This document shows positions 1-6,143 of a stretch of DNA of 16,209 nucleotides, in pieces. The position numbers and the translations under genes were made by a program. Positions within the stretch are counted from its first letter, which is position 1; each line of letters begins with the position of its first letter. Source of the DNA: Spirochaetaceae bacterium (lineage in GTDB: Bacteria > Spirochaetota > Spirochaetia > Treponematales > Breznakiellaceae); contig JAISZQ010000284.1 of NCBI GenBank assembly GCA_031269165.1, positions 1-16,209 of the forward strand. Direction: 5' to 3'. The notes beneath the pieces are model-generated. The model made no database searches. It was not told the origin of the DNA and saw only the letters and a list, made by a program, of their open reading frames with translations.

Positions 1-57
1 CACGAAAATACGAATTTTAACCTAATCAAACTACTAACAATGGCTTATTTATCATAG

Positions 58-94
58 TTTTTGCACTATTTTCTGCGAAAAAAAGTGCGAAAAA
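58..94 (+). repeat. Imperfect hairpin in AT-rich DNA before the beta-helix ORF
   Basis: TTTTTGCACT (58-67) can pair with AGTGCGAAAAA (84-94) with one wobble, around a loop of about 16 nt. It lies in an AT-rich stretch (1-100) that contrasts with the GC-rich ORF that follows. It could be the remains of a regulatory leader or of a recombination junction. I cannot tell which, and no clear promoter is visible beside it. Confidence 0.3.
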
Positions 95-185
95 TTGCTA
101 AGTCCCACAGACTCCTAGAGAGGGTAAGTCGAAGGTACCATCCTTTCCCGCGTCTCAGTATTCGGGGACGGTAGAGTGGAGTGAG

Positions 186-1178
186 ATGTCCGACAGTCAA
201 TACGTGTATGCGAAGAAGTACACGGCGACCGTTACGCTGACGGCGGCTGACGGCTGGACCTTTACCGGACTGGCGGAGGACTCCTTTACCCACGAGTATG
301 CGGACCGCAGGCCGCCGGAGAATCCGCTGGAGAATCCGAAAATTACGAACAACACGGGTGAAACGCTTACGGTAAGCATCGCCTTTGTGGAAACGCCCAA
401 AAAGTTCGAAGTCTTTTCGAATGCCTCGAATGACAGCGCCATAGATATGATAGAGGCGGCGAAGGCGGAGCAGGGGGTGTTCCTTTACTGCGAGGATGCG
501 GGGACGGAAAATGTGAAGCTGGACAAGGATGACATCTCCGTGAATGGGCTTACGCTCGACCTCAACAACACCAGCCCCGCCAGGGTGGTCATCGACGGCG
601 GCGGCCGGGTGATAGACCTGACCGGCATTCCGACCAGCAAGCCCCTTATCATCGTGAATGCGGGCGTTACCCTGACGCTGCGGAACATCACCTTCAAGGG
701 CCTCAAAAAAGGTGGTGAGGACGTCGGCAACAACACCGCCTCCCTTATCCAGGTCAGTGGGACGCTCATCCTGGATAACGGCGCGGTTATCACGAACAAC
801 GTCACTAGCAGTGGAGGCGGCGGCGTGCGTGTATACATGGGGAACCTCATCATGGAAAACGGTTCGGAGGTAAGTAATAACACATCTTCCGCCGGCGGAG
901 GAGTGTATGTGTTCAACGGCACGTTCTCCATGAACGGCGGTACCATCAGCGGCAACACGGCGGTCACTTACGGCGGCGGCGTGAGTGTGGCGGGCAGCAG
1001 CACGTTCACCAAGACCGGCAACAGCATTATTTACGGGGCGAACGCGGGCGCCCTGAAAAACACCTCTAACGCCGGCCACGCGGCCTGGGTCGTTACCGGC
1101 TCCAAGAAGCGCGATGACACAGCGGGTAAGGGCTATAACCTGGACAGCACGAAGACCGACGACGGGGGCTGGGATTAG
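186..1178 (+). CDS. Right-handed beta-helix surface protein, probably 5'-truncated
   Basis: A 330-residue protein with no signal peptide. Residues 1-40 carry part of a small beta-sandwich repeat (YTATVTLTAADGWTFTG) of the sort common in treponeme surface proteins. Residues 110-285 are Asn/Gly-rich parallel beta-helix rungs such as SGTLILDNGAVITNN and MNGGTISGNTAVTYGGG, a Pmp/adhesin-like pattern. The C-terminal tail after residue 290, ending DDGGWD, looks complete. The same frame is open upstream to a TAA at 99-101 and encodes FPASQYSGTVEWSE just before the first ATG, which reads as the missing first strand of the same domain. Yet 102-185 contains no ATG, GTG or TTG codon and no clear ribosome-binding site. 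The original start and export signal therefore appear lost, so this may be a silent cassette or pseudogene. The family would normally be an exported adhesin or passenger domain. Confidence 0.6.
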   Translation: MSDSQYVYAKKYTATVTLTAADGWTFTGLAEDSFTHEYADRRPPENPLENPKITNNTGETLTVSIAFVETPKKFEVFSNASNDSAIDMIEAAKAEQGVFLYCEDAGTENVKLDKDDISVNGLTLDLNNTSPARVVIDGGGRVIDLTGIPTSKPLIIVNAGVTLTLRNITFKGLKKGGEDVGNNTASLIQVSGTLILDNGAVITNNVTSSGGGGVRVYMGNLIMENGSEVSNNTSSAGGGVYVFNGTFSMNGGTISGNTAVTYGGGVSVAGSSTFTKTGNSIIYGANAGALKNTSNAGHAAWVVTGSKKRDDTAGKGYNLDSTKTDDGGWD

Positions 1179-1194
1179 GGAACAAAGAAAGATT

Positions 1195-1284
1195 GTTGTT
1201 TGGAGGTTTTGCGCGTTTCCGGGAGGAGGCGCGGGATGTGAAAGCGAACATGGCTTCCCCGGAAGCGCGCCGCCTTCAAACAAC
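1195..1284. repeat. 90-bp imperfect palindrome after the beta-helix gene
   Basis: Outer arms GTTGTTTGGAGG (1195-1206) and CCTTCAAACAAC (1273-1284) pair with one wobble. Inner arms GCGCGTTTCCGGG (1211-1223) and CCCGGAAGCGCGC (1258-1270) pair over 13 bp with one wobble. Only a small internal loop separates the two stems. This is a strong cruciform or RNA hairpin starting 17 bp after the stop codon. It could help end transcription or protect the 3' end, but there is no T tract, so it may instead be a small palindromic mobile repeat. Confidence 0.55.
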
Positions 1285-1330
1285 GATATGTGCTATCTGC
1301 TCATTGCTCTTTGTTGATGGTCCCCGGCCA

Positions 1331-1393
1331 TTTTGTACCTGTACGGAACCGTTTCATACCGGTAGGGAATCACTTCATACCGGTAGGGAACCG
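1331..1393 (+). repeat. Three tandem 21-bp repeats
   Basis: Three consecutive 21-bp units start at 1331, 1352 and 1373. The core is TTCATACCGGTAGGGAA; units 2 and 3 are nearly identical and unit 1 is more diverged. The unit is 7 codons long and one frame reads FVPVRNR, FIPVGNH, FIPVGNR, but no convincing gene surrounds it. The rest of 1179-1600 shows no full gene. Confidence 0.6.
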
Positions 1394-1429
1394 TAAAAAA
1401 CAGGACAACCGCCGCTCAACGCAGCGTAG

Positions 1430-1534
1430 CGGGCGCTTCCGGACCGGAACACGGAATGGGGCGTGGCCTCCTACGGGGATATGCAAATCCTCAACAAGGG
1501 GTATGCGGAGATTTTGACCGTGGTTAACGCGTAG
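1430..1534 (+). pseudogene. Possible 3' remnant of an unidentified gene
   Basis: This frame is open from just after a TAG at 1427-1429 to a TAG at 1532-1534. It encodes a protein-like tail containing WGVASYGDMQILNKGY and then AEILTVVNA. The codon choice resembles the neighbouring genes and no upstream start is present. I do not recognise the family. It may be a C-terminal fragment left by a deletion or by repeat insertion, or a chance ORF. Confidence 0.25.
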
Positions 1535-1559
1535 GATCCGGCAGTAGCCGGAGACATTC

Positions 1560-1581
1560 AGGCCGTCCTGCGGGGCGGCCT
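1560..1581 (+). terminator. Terminator-like GC hairpin
   Basis: AGGCCGTCC (1560-1568) pairs with GGGCGGCCT (1573-1581), giving a 9-bp stem with one wobble and a TGCG loop. It follows the putative gene remnant by 25 bp. Only a weak run of T follows, so terminator function is uncertain. Confidence 0.35.
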
Positions 1582-1650
1582 TCTGCCAATTGGCTCTCTT
1601 GGGATAGTTACCAGCATGAACCATGCCAATTTCTGATAATATTGTTGAGA

Positions 1651-1687
1651 AATACGTAAATATTTGACAGCAATACGTAAACATTTG
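1651..1687 (+). promoter_or_regulatory. Operator-like 16-bp direct repeats, 21 bp apart
   Basis: AATACGTAAATATTTG (1651-1666) and AATACGTAAACATTTG (1672-1687) differ at one base. Their 21-bp centre-to-centre spacing, two helical turns, would place both copies on one face of the DNA. They lie 55-90 bp upstream of the consensus promoter at 1743-1771. The arrangement is typical of a site for an activator or cooperative regulator. The binding protein is unknown and no regulator gene is adjacent. Confidence 0.45.
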
Positions 1688-1742
1688 CTAAGGGTAACGA
1701 TTAAAAATAATGATATTTTGACATTTTTAATCGCTTGGGGAG

Positions 1743-1771
1743 TTGACAAGATTGTACATCAGGGTTATAAT
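1743..1771 (+). promoter_or_regulatory. Perfect-consensus sigma-70 promoter
   Basis: TTGACA (1743-1748), a 17-bp spacer and TATAAT (1766-1771) match the sigma-70 consensus at all 12 positions. It lies about 80 bp before the GTG start at 1851 and faces the DUF5678-like/retropepsin pair. The surrounding DNA is AT-rich. Confidence 0.8.
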
Positions 1772-1850
1772 CAAAAAATGCTCAGCGTTTTCAGGTTTAG
1801 TGTCGGCATAGCCAAACAACGAGACTTAATGGAAGGAGAGAGAATTAATC

Positions 1851-2111
1851 GTGCAATATGAGGATTATGAGTTTTTTTTACAGAATACCGCCCATTTTTA
1901 TCAGGAATACGGGTCAAAGTTCCTCGCGATAAAAAATAAAGACGTTATTGGCGTATACGGAACTTTTGACGAGGCGCTTAAAAACACGCTAAAAACGGAG
2001 TCTCCGGGAACGTTTCTTGTGCAGGAATGCCTTAAAAGCCCTGATGACGGCGTAGTGCGCTTTCAAGGAAATGTAATGCCTGTTTCCGCAAAAAGAGTGG
2101 CGTTTGCGTAA
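1851..2111 (+). CDS. Small DUF5678-like protein upstream of a retropepsin
   Basis: An 86-residue soluble protein starting at GTG, 12 nt after a good ribosome-binding site (AAGGAG, 1833-1838). The nearby ATG at 1858 is in another frame and does not give this protein. The central segment, FLAIKNKDVIGVYGTFDEALK, resembles DUF5678-type small alpha/beta proteins. The C-terminal part, ESPGTFLVQECL, is also typical of the small partner genes that I recall beside clan AA aspartic proteases. Its stop overlaps the next gene's TTG start by 8 bp, implying coupled translation. The function is unknown; a substrate, adaptor or inhibitor of the protease is an inference from position. The family name is from memory. 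Confidence 0.7.
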   Translation: MQYEDYEFFLQNTAHFYQEYGSKFLAIKNKDVIGVYGTFDEALKNTLKTESPGTFLVQECLKSPDDGVVRFQGNVMPVSAKRVAFA

Positions 2112-2592
2112 GAACCTGCCGGGGAACAGCGTCACTGTTTCGTATAGTAGAATATCGCACAGTCTCATAAGTTCCGTGTGGCTGGAGAATGCGTTAAATC
2201 CCGGCGGGCGGAAAGAATTTAATGCGCTGTGGGATACCGGCGCCGACATATCATGCGTAAGCCCGGAAGTAGCAAAAACACTCGGTTTGTCTCCCGTAAC
2301 GATGATCCGGATAAGTACGCCTTCCGATGAGGATGTCCCAACACATGTTTATCTTGTGAATTTATATCTGCCAAACAATATCGGCGTGTCAAAAGTACGC
2401 GTTGCCGAAGGTATTCCGGGCGGATGCGATATGCTTATTGGCATGGATATTATTACACTGGGAGACTTTGCGGTTTCAAACATGGATGGGTGTACCGCTT
2501 TTTCGTTCCGTATGCCTTCACTGCAAAAGATTGACTTTTGTGAACATTCCTATTTTCCCATGTCTTGTCAATCTACCGGCGGCGAAGCGTAA
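2104..2592 (+). CDS. Retropepsin-like aspartic protease (clan AA)
   Basis: A 162-residue single-domain protein. The active-site motif is DTGAD at residues 44-48, preceded by hydrophobic ALW. The second hallmark, LIGMDII (residues 111-117), matches the hydrophobic-hydrophobic-Gly element of retropepsin folds. One half-site per chain means the enzyme should act as a homodimer, as retroviral proteases do. There is no signal peptide or membrane segment, so it should be cytosolic. The start is a TTG inside the end of the preceding gene, with a weak AAGAG ribosome-binding site; the TTG could be wrong by a few codons. Residues after about 135 carry three cysteines and look like an add-on. The substrate is unknown. 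Confidence 0.8.
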   Translation: MRKNLPGNSVTVSYSRISHSLISSVWLENALNPGGRKEFNALWDTGADISCVSPEVAKTLGLSPVTMIRISTPSDEDVPTHVYLVNLYLPNNIGVSKVRVAEGIPGGCDMLIGMDIITLGDFAVSNMDGCTAFSFRMPSLQKIDFCEHSYFPMSCQSTGGEA

Positions 2593-2689
2593 ACGTCTCG
2601 TTGAGGCCGTTACGTTGCTTTTGCCAACGGCACAACAACAAATACGACATTGTATCCAAACACTTACACAAAATTGTCAAGTAACATCT

Positions 2690-2944
2690 CTATGCACCTT
2701 TTTTCTGCGCGATTACTTGTTCATACAAGTATTCAGGGGCAAAGTCAACCCCATTGTCCCAACATAATGTGTGATACCCAAGTTTCACCGTGTTGAATTG
2801 CTCCACATCCAACAACTCACGGATAATCTCCCGATGATCCTTTTCCAGTTCATCTTTAAAACAGATAACACCGCCCTGTCCGTCATTAAACTCGACATAT
2901 ACGGTATAATCACCCTGTAACATAACTTTTGTAACACCAAGCAT
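2690..2944 (-). CDS. DUF2442 domain-containing protein
   Basis: An 84-residue protein preceded by AGGGAGG and a 5-nt spacer. The order of conserved elements fits DUF2442: a short N-terminal beta hairpin, DYTVYVEFNDG (residues 12-22), an acidic helix, then the signature W62-D-N-G-x-D-x-A-P-E with L73-Y74. DUF2442 proteins are often encoded next to DUF4160 genes in toxin-antitoxin-like pairs; no DUF4160 partner is visible here. It lies 103 bp downstream of the histidine kinase on the same strand and is convergent with the retropepsin gene. The biochemical role is unknown. Confidence 0.8.
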   Translation of the reverse strand: MLGVTKVMLQGDYTVYVEFNDGQGGVICFKDELEKDHREIIRELLDVEQFNTVKLGYHTLCWDNGVDFAPEYLYEQVIAQKKGA

Positions 2945-2999
2945 TTTATCCTCCCTGTGCTATACCATTTGTTCATTATTTGGTACCCCTCGTTGTTTT

Positions 3000-3044
3000 C
3001 CTGCGCGCCAAGGGATTGAAAATCCCCGGCCTATGTCCCGCAGG
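3000..3044. repeat. Nested palindrome downstream of the histidine kinase
   Basis: CCTGCG (3000-3005) and CGCAGG (3039-3044) enclose a perfect inner hairpin GGGATT-GAA-AATCCC (3012-3026). It sits 3 bp after the kinase stop on the minus strand. Neither strand has a T tract after it, so transcript-end protection is as likely as termination. Confidence 0.35.
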
Positions 3045-3047
3045 TTA

Positions 3048-4523
3048 TCAAACCAAAACGCGGAACACCGTGCCGTGTCCGTCGCTTTCCACGCCGATCC
3101 TGCCTCCGTGCGCCTTGACGATGGCGGCGGCAATGGCAAGACCCAGGCCGTGACCGTGGCTATCGCCACCCGAATCCCGGCTCCGGGACTTGTCGGAACG
3201 GTAGAGGCGGTCGAAAACATGGGGAATATCCTCGCCTGTAATGCCTGAGCCGGTATCGGAAACGGCGATCTCCCACGAGAAAACGCCCCCTTCAGAGACC
3301 GCGCCGCTTTCGGACAACGCGCCGTCCGAAGCAAGCGGCCTCGCGCTCACCGTAATCTTCCCCCGGTCCGTATACTTCACGGCGTTTGACAAAAGGTTCA
3401 TGATCACCTGTTTCAGGCGGTCGTAGTCGGCGGTGATGACGGCGGCATCATCGGGAAACGGGGTGAGGCACTCGACCGCAATGTTTTTTTCGGCGGCGGC
3501 CGGGACAAACCCGTCGGCAATGAGGCGGAGGAAGGGCGCGATCTCAAACGCCGTCTTGTTGAGCGCACGGCTTTCCCACTCGATGCGGGTGAGCAACGCA
3601 AGATCGTCAACCAGCGTGGAAAGACGGCGGATTTCCTCACCGCAACTTTGCAGGCGGGCAGGAGTCGGTTCCCACACGCCGTCCACCATCGCCTCAATGC
3701 CGCCCTGCAAGCACGTGAGCGGGGTGCGCAACTCGTGGGCAATGTCGGCGGTCAGTTGTTTCTGGCGGCGGTCGGCCTCTTCCAACGCCCCGGCCATCCC
3801 GTTGATGGAACGAGCCAGCCCGGCAAGCTCGTGCGTCTTGTCCGCCTCATCGAGCCGGACCGCGAGATTGCCGCCCGCGATCTGCCGCGCCGCCTCGCCC
3901 GCCTTGACCACCGGACGGGCAATCGACACGGCAAGCGGAACCGCCAACCCGGCGGCCATGACGATACACACCACGACAAACGCCGCGAGGAGGCCGTTCA
4001 ACGACGACAAAAAGTCGCTCTCGTTCTCGCTGTAAAAAAACGGCCCGTAAGTGGCGATGTTCACGATGCTCGCGGGGTTCACGCTGTTCATCGTCCCGGC
4101 CGCCTCACCCCCCTGCCACACGGGGTAACTCTTGCTTTGCAACTCGCCGCGCAACCCGTAGCGGCTCTCCATACGCGCCTCGATTTCACGCAACGCCTCG
4201 ACACAGTGCTGCATATCCATCTCCCGCGCGTCCCAGACCCTGTTCCACTCGCCGCCCGTCTCGCTCTCGACATCGATCACGTAGCCCTCGTGCATAAACA
4301 GCATCCCGATCGCCTCAAGCCGGGGAATGTCAAACGACCGGCTCATCGGGTTGTAAAGCTCGGACACCGCCCGAACAATCTCCGCGCTCCGTTCCTCAAT
4401 CGCGCCCCGCACAAACTTCTCAAACATCTTGCCCGCAAAAACATTCATCCACACGGCAAGCGCGAGCAGCGCAAGGCTCATAAAAAGCGTATACGTCACA
4501 ATGAGGCGCGTCTTGAGTTTCAT
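3048..4523 (-). CDS. Sensor histidine kinase, two-component system
   Basis: A 491-residue inner-membrane kinase. Membrane segments lie near residues 7-29 and 178-201, with a roughly 150-residue extracytoplasmic sensor between. A HAMP linker follows (about 200-252). The dimerisation domain has IAHELRTPL, placing the phospho-His at H263. The ATPase domain has the N box (NLLSN, N380), the G1 box DTGSG (from D423), the F box FDRLYRSD and the G2 box GHGLGLA (from G457). I chose the ATG at 4523 because GGAGGG stands 6 nt before it; the upstream ATG at 4535 overlaps that ribosome-binding site. A Ser/Gly/Ala-rich insert (about 398-414) loops out between ATPase-domain strands. The partner is the regulator encoded 669 bp upstream. 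The signal sensed is unknown. Confidence 0.93.
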   Translation of the reverse strand: MKLKTRLIVTYTLFMSLALLALAVWMNVFAGKMFEKFVRGAIEERSAEIVRAVSELYNPMSRSFDIPRLEAIGMLFMHEGYVIDVESETGGEWNRVWDAREMDMQHCVEALREIEARMESRYGLRGELQSKSYPVWQGGEAAGTMNSVNPASIVNIATYGPFFYSENESDFLSSLNGLLAAFVVVCIVMAAGLAVPLAVSIARPVVKAGEAARQIAGGNLAVRLDEADKTHELAGLARSINGMAGALEEADRRQKQLTADIAHELRTPLTCLQGGIEAMVDGVWEPTPARLQSCGEEIRRLSTLVDDLALLTRIEWESRALNKTAFEIAPFLRLIADGFVPAAAEKNIAVECLTPFPDDAAVITADYDRLKQVIMNLLSNAVKYTDRGKITVSARPLASDGALSESGAVSEGGVFSWEIAVSDTGSGITGEDIPHVFDRLYRSDKSRSRDSGGDSHGHGLGLAIAAAIVKAHGGRIGVESDGHGTVFRVLV

Positions 4524-4572
4524 AGTACCCTCCATAAAAAAGAGGGGGACGGCAACAGGTTGCCGCGTCTCC

Positions 4573-4733
4573 CCCTTCGCTATCCCCCTCTACGGGGGCC
4601 CGCCCCCGTAACGCCCCCATCCACCCCTTCGGGGAATGGAAAATGAGAAATGGATAATGGAAAATGTATAGGAAGGGTACGAGCAGTCTCCCAAACACGG
4701 CATTTTCCGTTTTCAATTCTCCATTCGCGCAAC
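4573..4733. repeat. Repeat element upstream of the kinase start, shared with the atpB-atpD gap
   Basis: This holds a GC-rich part (CCCCCTCTACGGGGGCCCG, CGTAACGCCCCCATC, CCCTTCGGGGAATGGAAAATG) followed by AATGG-rich direct units and then inverse copies (ATTTTCCGTTTTCAATTCTC). A clearly related sequence in the same orientation lies at 10420-10575 between atpB and atpD. The inverted AATGG/CCATT arms suggest a small palindromic, non-autonomous element. Confidence 0.6.
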
Positions 4734-4783
4734 ACGCGCCCCGCTATATCGATATTCGCGGTTAAAAGGTACGTGGCAGAATC

Positions 4784-4882
4784 GTCATTGCGAGCGGAGC
4801 GAAGCAATCCAGGGGGAAGACCTTCCCTGTCTGGATTGCTTCGCCACTAACGGCAACTATGTTGCCGCCGTCTCGCAATGAC
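4784..4882. repeat. Dispersed palindromic repeat, copy A
   Basis: 99 bp bounded by GTCATTGCGA and TCGCAATGAC, a perfect 10-bp terminal inverted repeat. Inner inverted pairs are GAAGCAATCCAG/CTGGATTGCTTC and GGCAACTATGTTGCC. It sits in the 669-bp gap between the regulator and the kinase. Confidence 0.8.
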
Positions 4883-4916
4883 GATGCACCGTGCCTCCTC
4901 GCAATGACGCGCGCGC

Positions 4917-5012
4917 ATTTTCCATTTTCAATTATCCATTATCCATTCGCGCCCCGCGCGCTTCCACCCCTCCGGGGAATGGAAAATGAGAAATGGATAA
5001 TGGAAAATGGTA
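4917..5012. repeat. AATGG/CCATT inverted-repeat element
   Basis: The left part carries repeated TTATCCATT units and the right part repeated AATGGATAATGG units, separated by a GC-rich centre with CGCGCC and a CTCCGGGG turn. The two halves are near reverse complements, so the whole forms a long imperfect hairpin. Confidence 0.65.
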
Positions 5013-5027
5013 GTGGCAAAACGCGCC

Positions 5028-5125
5028 GTCATTGCGAGCGGAGCGAAGCAATCCAGGGGAAGACCTTCCCTGTCTGGATTACTTCGCCGCTAACGGCAAC
5101 TATGTTGCCGCCGTCTCGCAATGAC
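5028..5125. repeat. Dispersed palindromic repeat, copy B
   Basis: 98 bp, nearly identical to copy A, with the same GTCATTGCGA/TCGCAATGAC ends. Both copies are followed by a matching tail (CCTCCTCGCAATGACGCGCG) and then AATGG/CCATT sequence. The whole composite therefore looks tandemly duplicated with a period of 244 bp. Confidence 0.8.
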
Positions 5126-5192
5126 GAGCCCCGAACGCCTCCTCGCAATGACGCGCGCATTTTCATTATCCATTCCCCCGAAGGAGGCATCA

Positions 5193-6101
5193 TTATCCAT
5201 TATCCATTCCGCCCCAGCGGTACCCCATTCCGTAGACGGTAACGATGTAGCGGGGCGATTTCGGGTCGTCGCCCAGTTTCTGCCTGAGATTCTTGATATG
5301 CGTGTCGACGGCGCGGTCGAACCCGTCAAAGTCGTCCCCCTTGATCTCCTCGATAATCTCGTCGCGGGTCCATATCTTCGCGGGATGCGCCATCAGGAGG
5401 GCGAGCAGATTGAATTGGTTCGCCGTAAGCGGTATGAGACGGCCGTTTTTGCGAACAGAACGGTTCCCCATGTCGAGCGTGAGGCCGCCTGACGACAGCC
5501 CCGAAGGGGCTTCCCTGGGGCTCGACCTGATGGGAACGGGTGTCAGCCCTCCCTTCGGGAGGAGGGAGAGCCTTCTCTCCCCCGAAGGGGCTTCCCTAGG
5601 GCTCGGCGTGATGGGAACGGGTGTCAGCCCTCCCTTCGGGAGGAGAGAGGGCTTTCTCTCCCCCGGAGGGGGAGCCGATGCCCGTTCACTCCACGCCATG
5701 CCCGCTTCGCCTCCACGGCAGGTGGTCCTCCGCAACACCGCCTCCACACGGGCCATGAGTTGTTTCGGGCTAAACGGCTTCACCACATAGTCGTCCGCAC
5801 CCCGGTTGAGCCCCGCGACAATGCTCTCCTCGTCGGCCTTCGCGGTGAGCATGATGACCGGCACATCGGAAACCTCGCGGATTTTCCGGCACACCGTCTC
5901 GCCGGAAATGTCAGGCAGCATGAGATCGAGCAGCACCAAATCGAGTGCCCCTCGCGCCGCCTCCCGCCGCCAAACCGACAACGCCTCGTTTCCCGTCCTC
6001 GCGCAAAAGACCTGAAACCCGCTCACTTCGAGGTACGACTTCACAATATCGAGAATCTTTTCCTCGTCGTCAACGACAAGAACCTTTCCGCCGCCGCTCA
6101 T
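5193..6101 (-). CDS. OmpR/PhoB-family response regulator with a repeat-expanded linker
   Basis: A 302-residue DNA-binding regulator, longer than the 225-240 usual for the family. The receiver domain (about 5-124) has the acidic pair D11-D12, phospho-acceptor D59 in LLDLMLPD, T86 and K108 in KPF. The winged-helix domain (about 205-297) has the expected LTANQFNLL, the recognition helix around DRAVDTHIKNLRQKL, and the YIVTVYGMGYRW wing. Between them, residues 147-200 are two 27-residue copies built on SLLPKGGLTPVPI, encoded by an 81-bp tandem repeat. The last residues (GMDNG) read into a repeat; family members usually end soon after GYRW. The ATG at 6101 follows AGGGGAAAT. It should be phosphorylated by the downstream kinase. 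Targets are unknown. Confidence 0.93.
   Translation of the reverse strand: MSGGGKVLVVDDEEKILDIVKSYLEVSGFQVFCARTGNEALSVWRREAARGALDLVLLDLMLPDISGETVCRKIREVSDVPVIMLTAKADEESIVAGLNRGADDYVVKPFSPKQLMARVEAVLRRTTCRGGEAGMAWSERASAPPPGERKPSLLPKGGLTPVPITPSPREAPSGERRLSLLPKGGLTPVPIRSSPREAPSGLSSGGLTLDMGNRSVRKNGRLIPLTANQFNLLALLMAHPAKIWTRDEIIEEIKGDDFDGFDRAVDTHIKNLRQKLGDDPKSPRYIVTVYGMGYRWGGMDNG
5500..5661. repeat. Two in-frame 81-bp tandem repeats inside the response regulator
   Basis: Units at 5500-5580 and 5581-5661 both begin CCCGAAGGGGCTTCCCT and contain GATGGGAACGGGTGTCAGCC and the palindrome CTCCCTTCGGGAG. A partial third unit starts at 5662 (CCCGGAGGGGG). As 81 is a multiple of three and no stop occurs, the regulator frame is kept. 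The DNA is rich in hairpins and resembles an intergenic repeat captured by a linker. Confidence 0.85.
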
Positions 6102-6143
6102 ATTTCCCCTGTCGTCCGCAATCGTTATGAAGGAACGGCGGGA

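Noticed and set aside
66..1283. Long minus-strand ORF opposite the beta-helix gene
   Set aside because: Low-information, Arg/Val/Ala-rich product with no family features; the plus-strand frame has clear beta-helix repeats.
1179..1850. Insertion sequence in the debris region
   Set aside because: No transposase ORF and no terminal repeats with target duplication were seen; only a palindrome and short tandem repeats.
3648..4646. 332-codon plus-strand ORF over the histidine kinase
   Set aside because: Antisense shadow of a well-supported kinase; its product is Arg/His/Pro-rich and runs into intergenic repeats.
4524..5192. CRISPR array interpretation of the repeat cluster
   Set aside because: Repeats are long palindromes of variable spacing without uniform spacers, and no cas gene is nearby.
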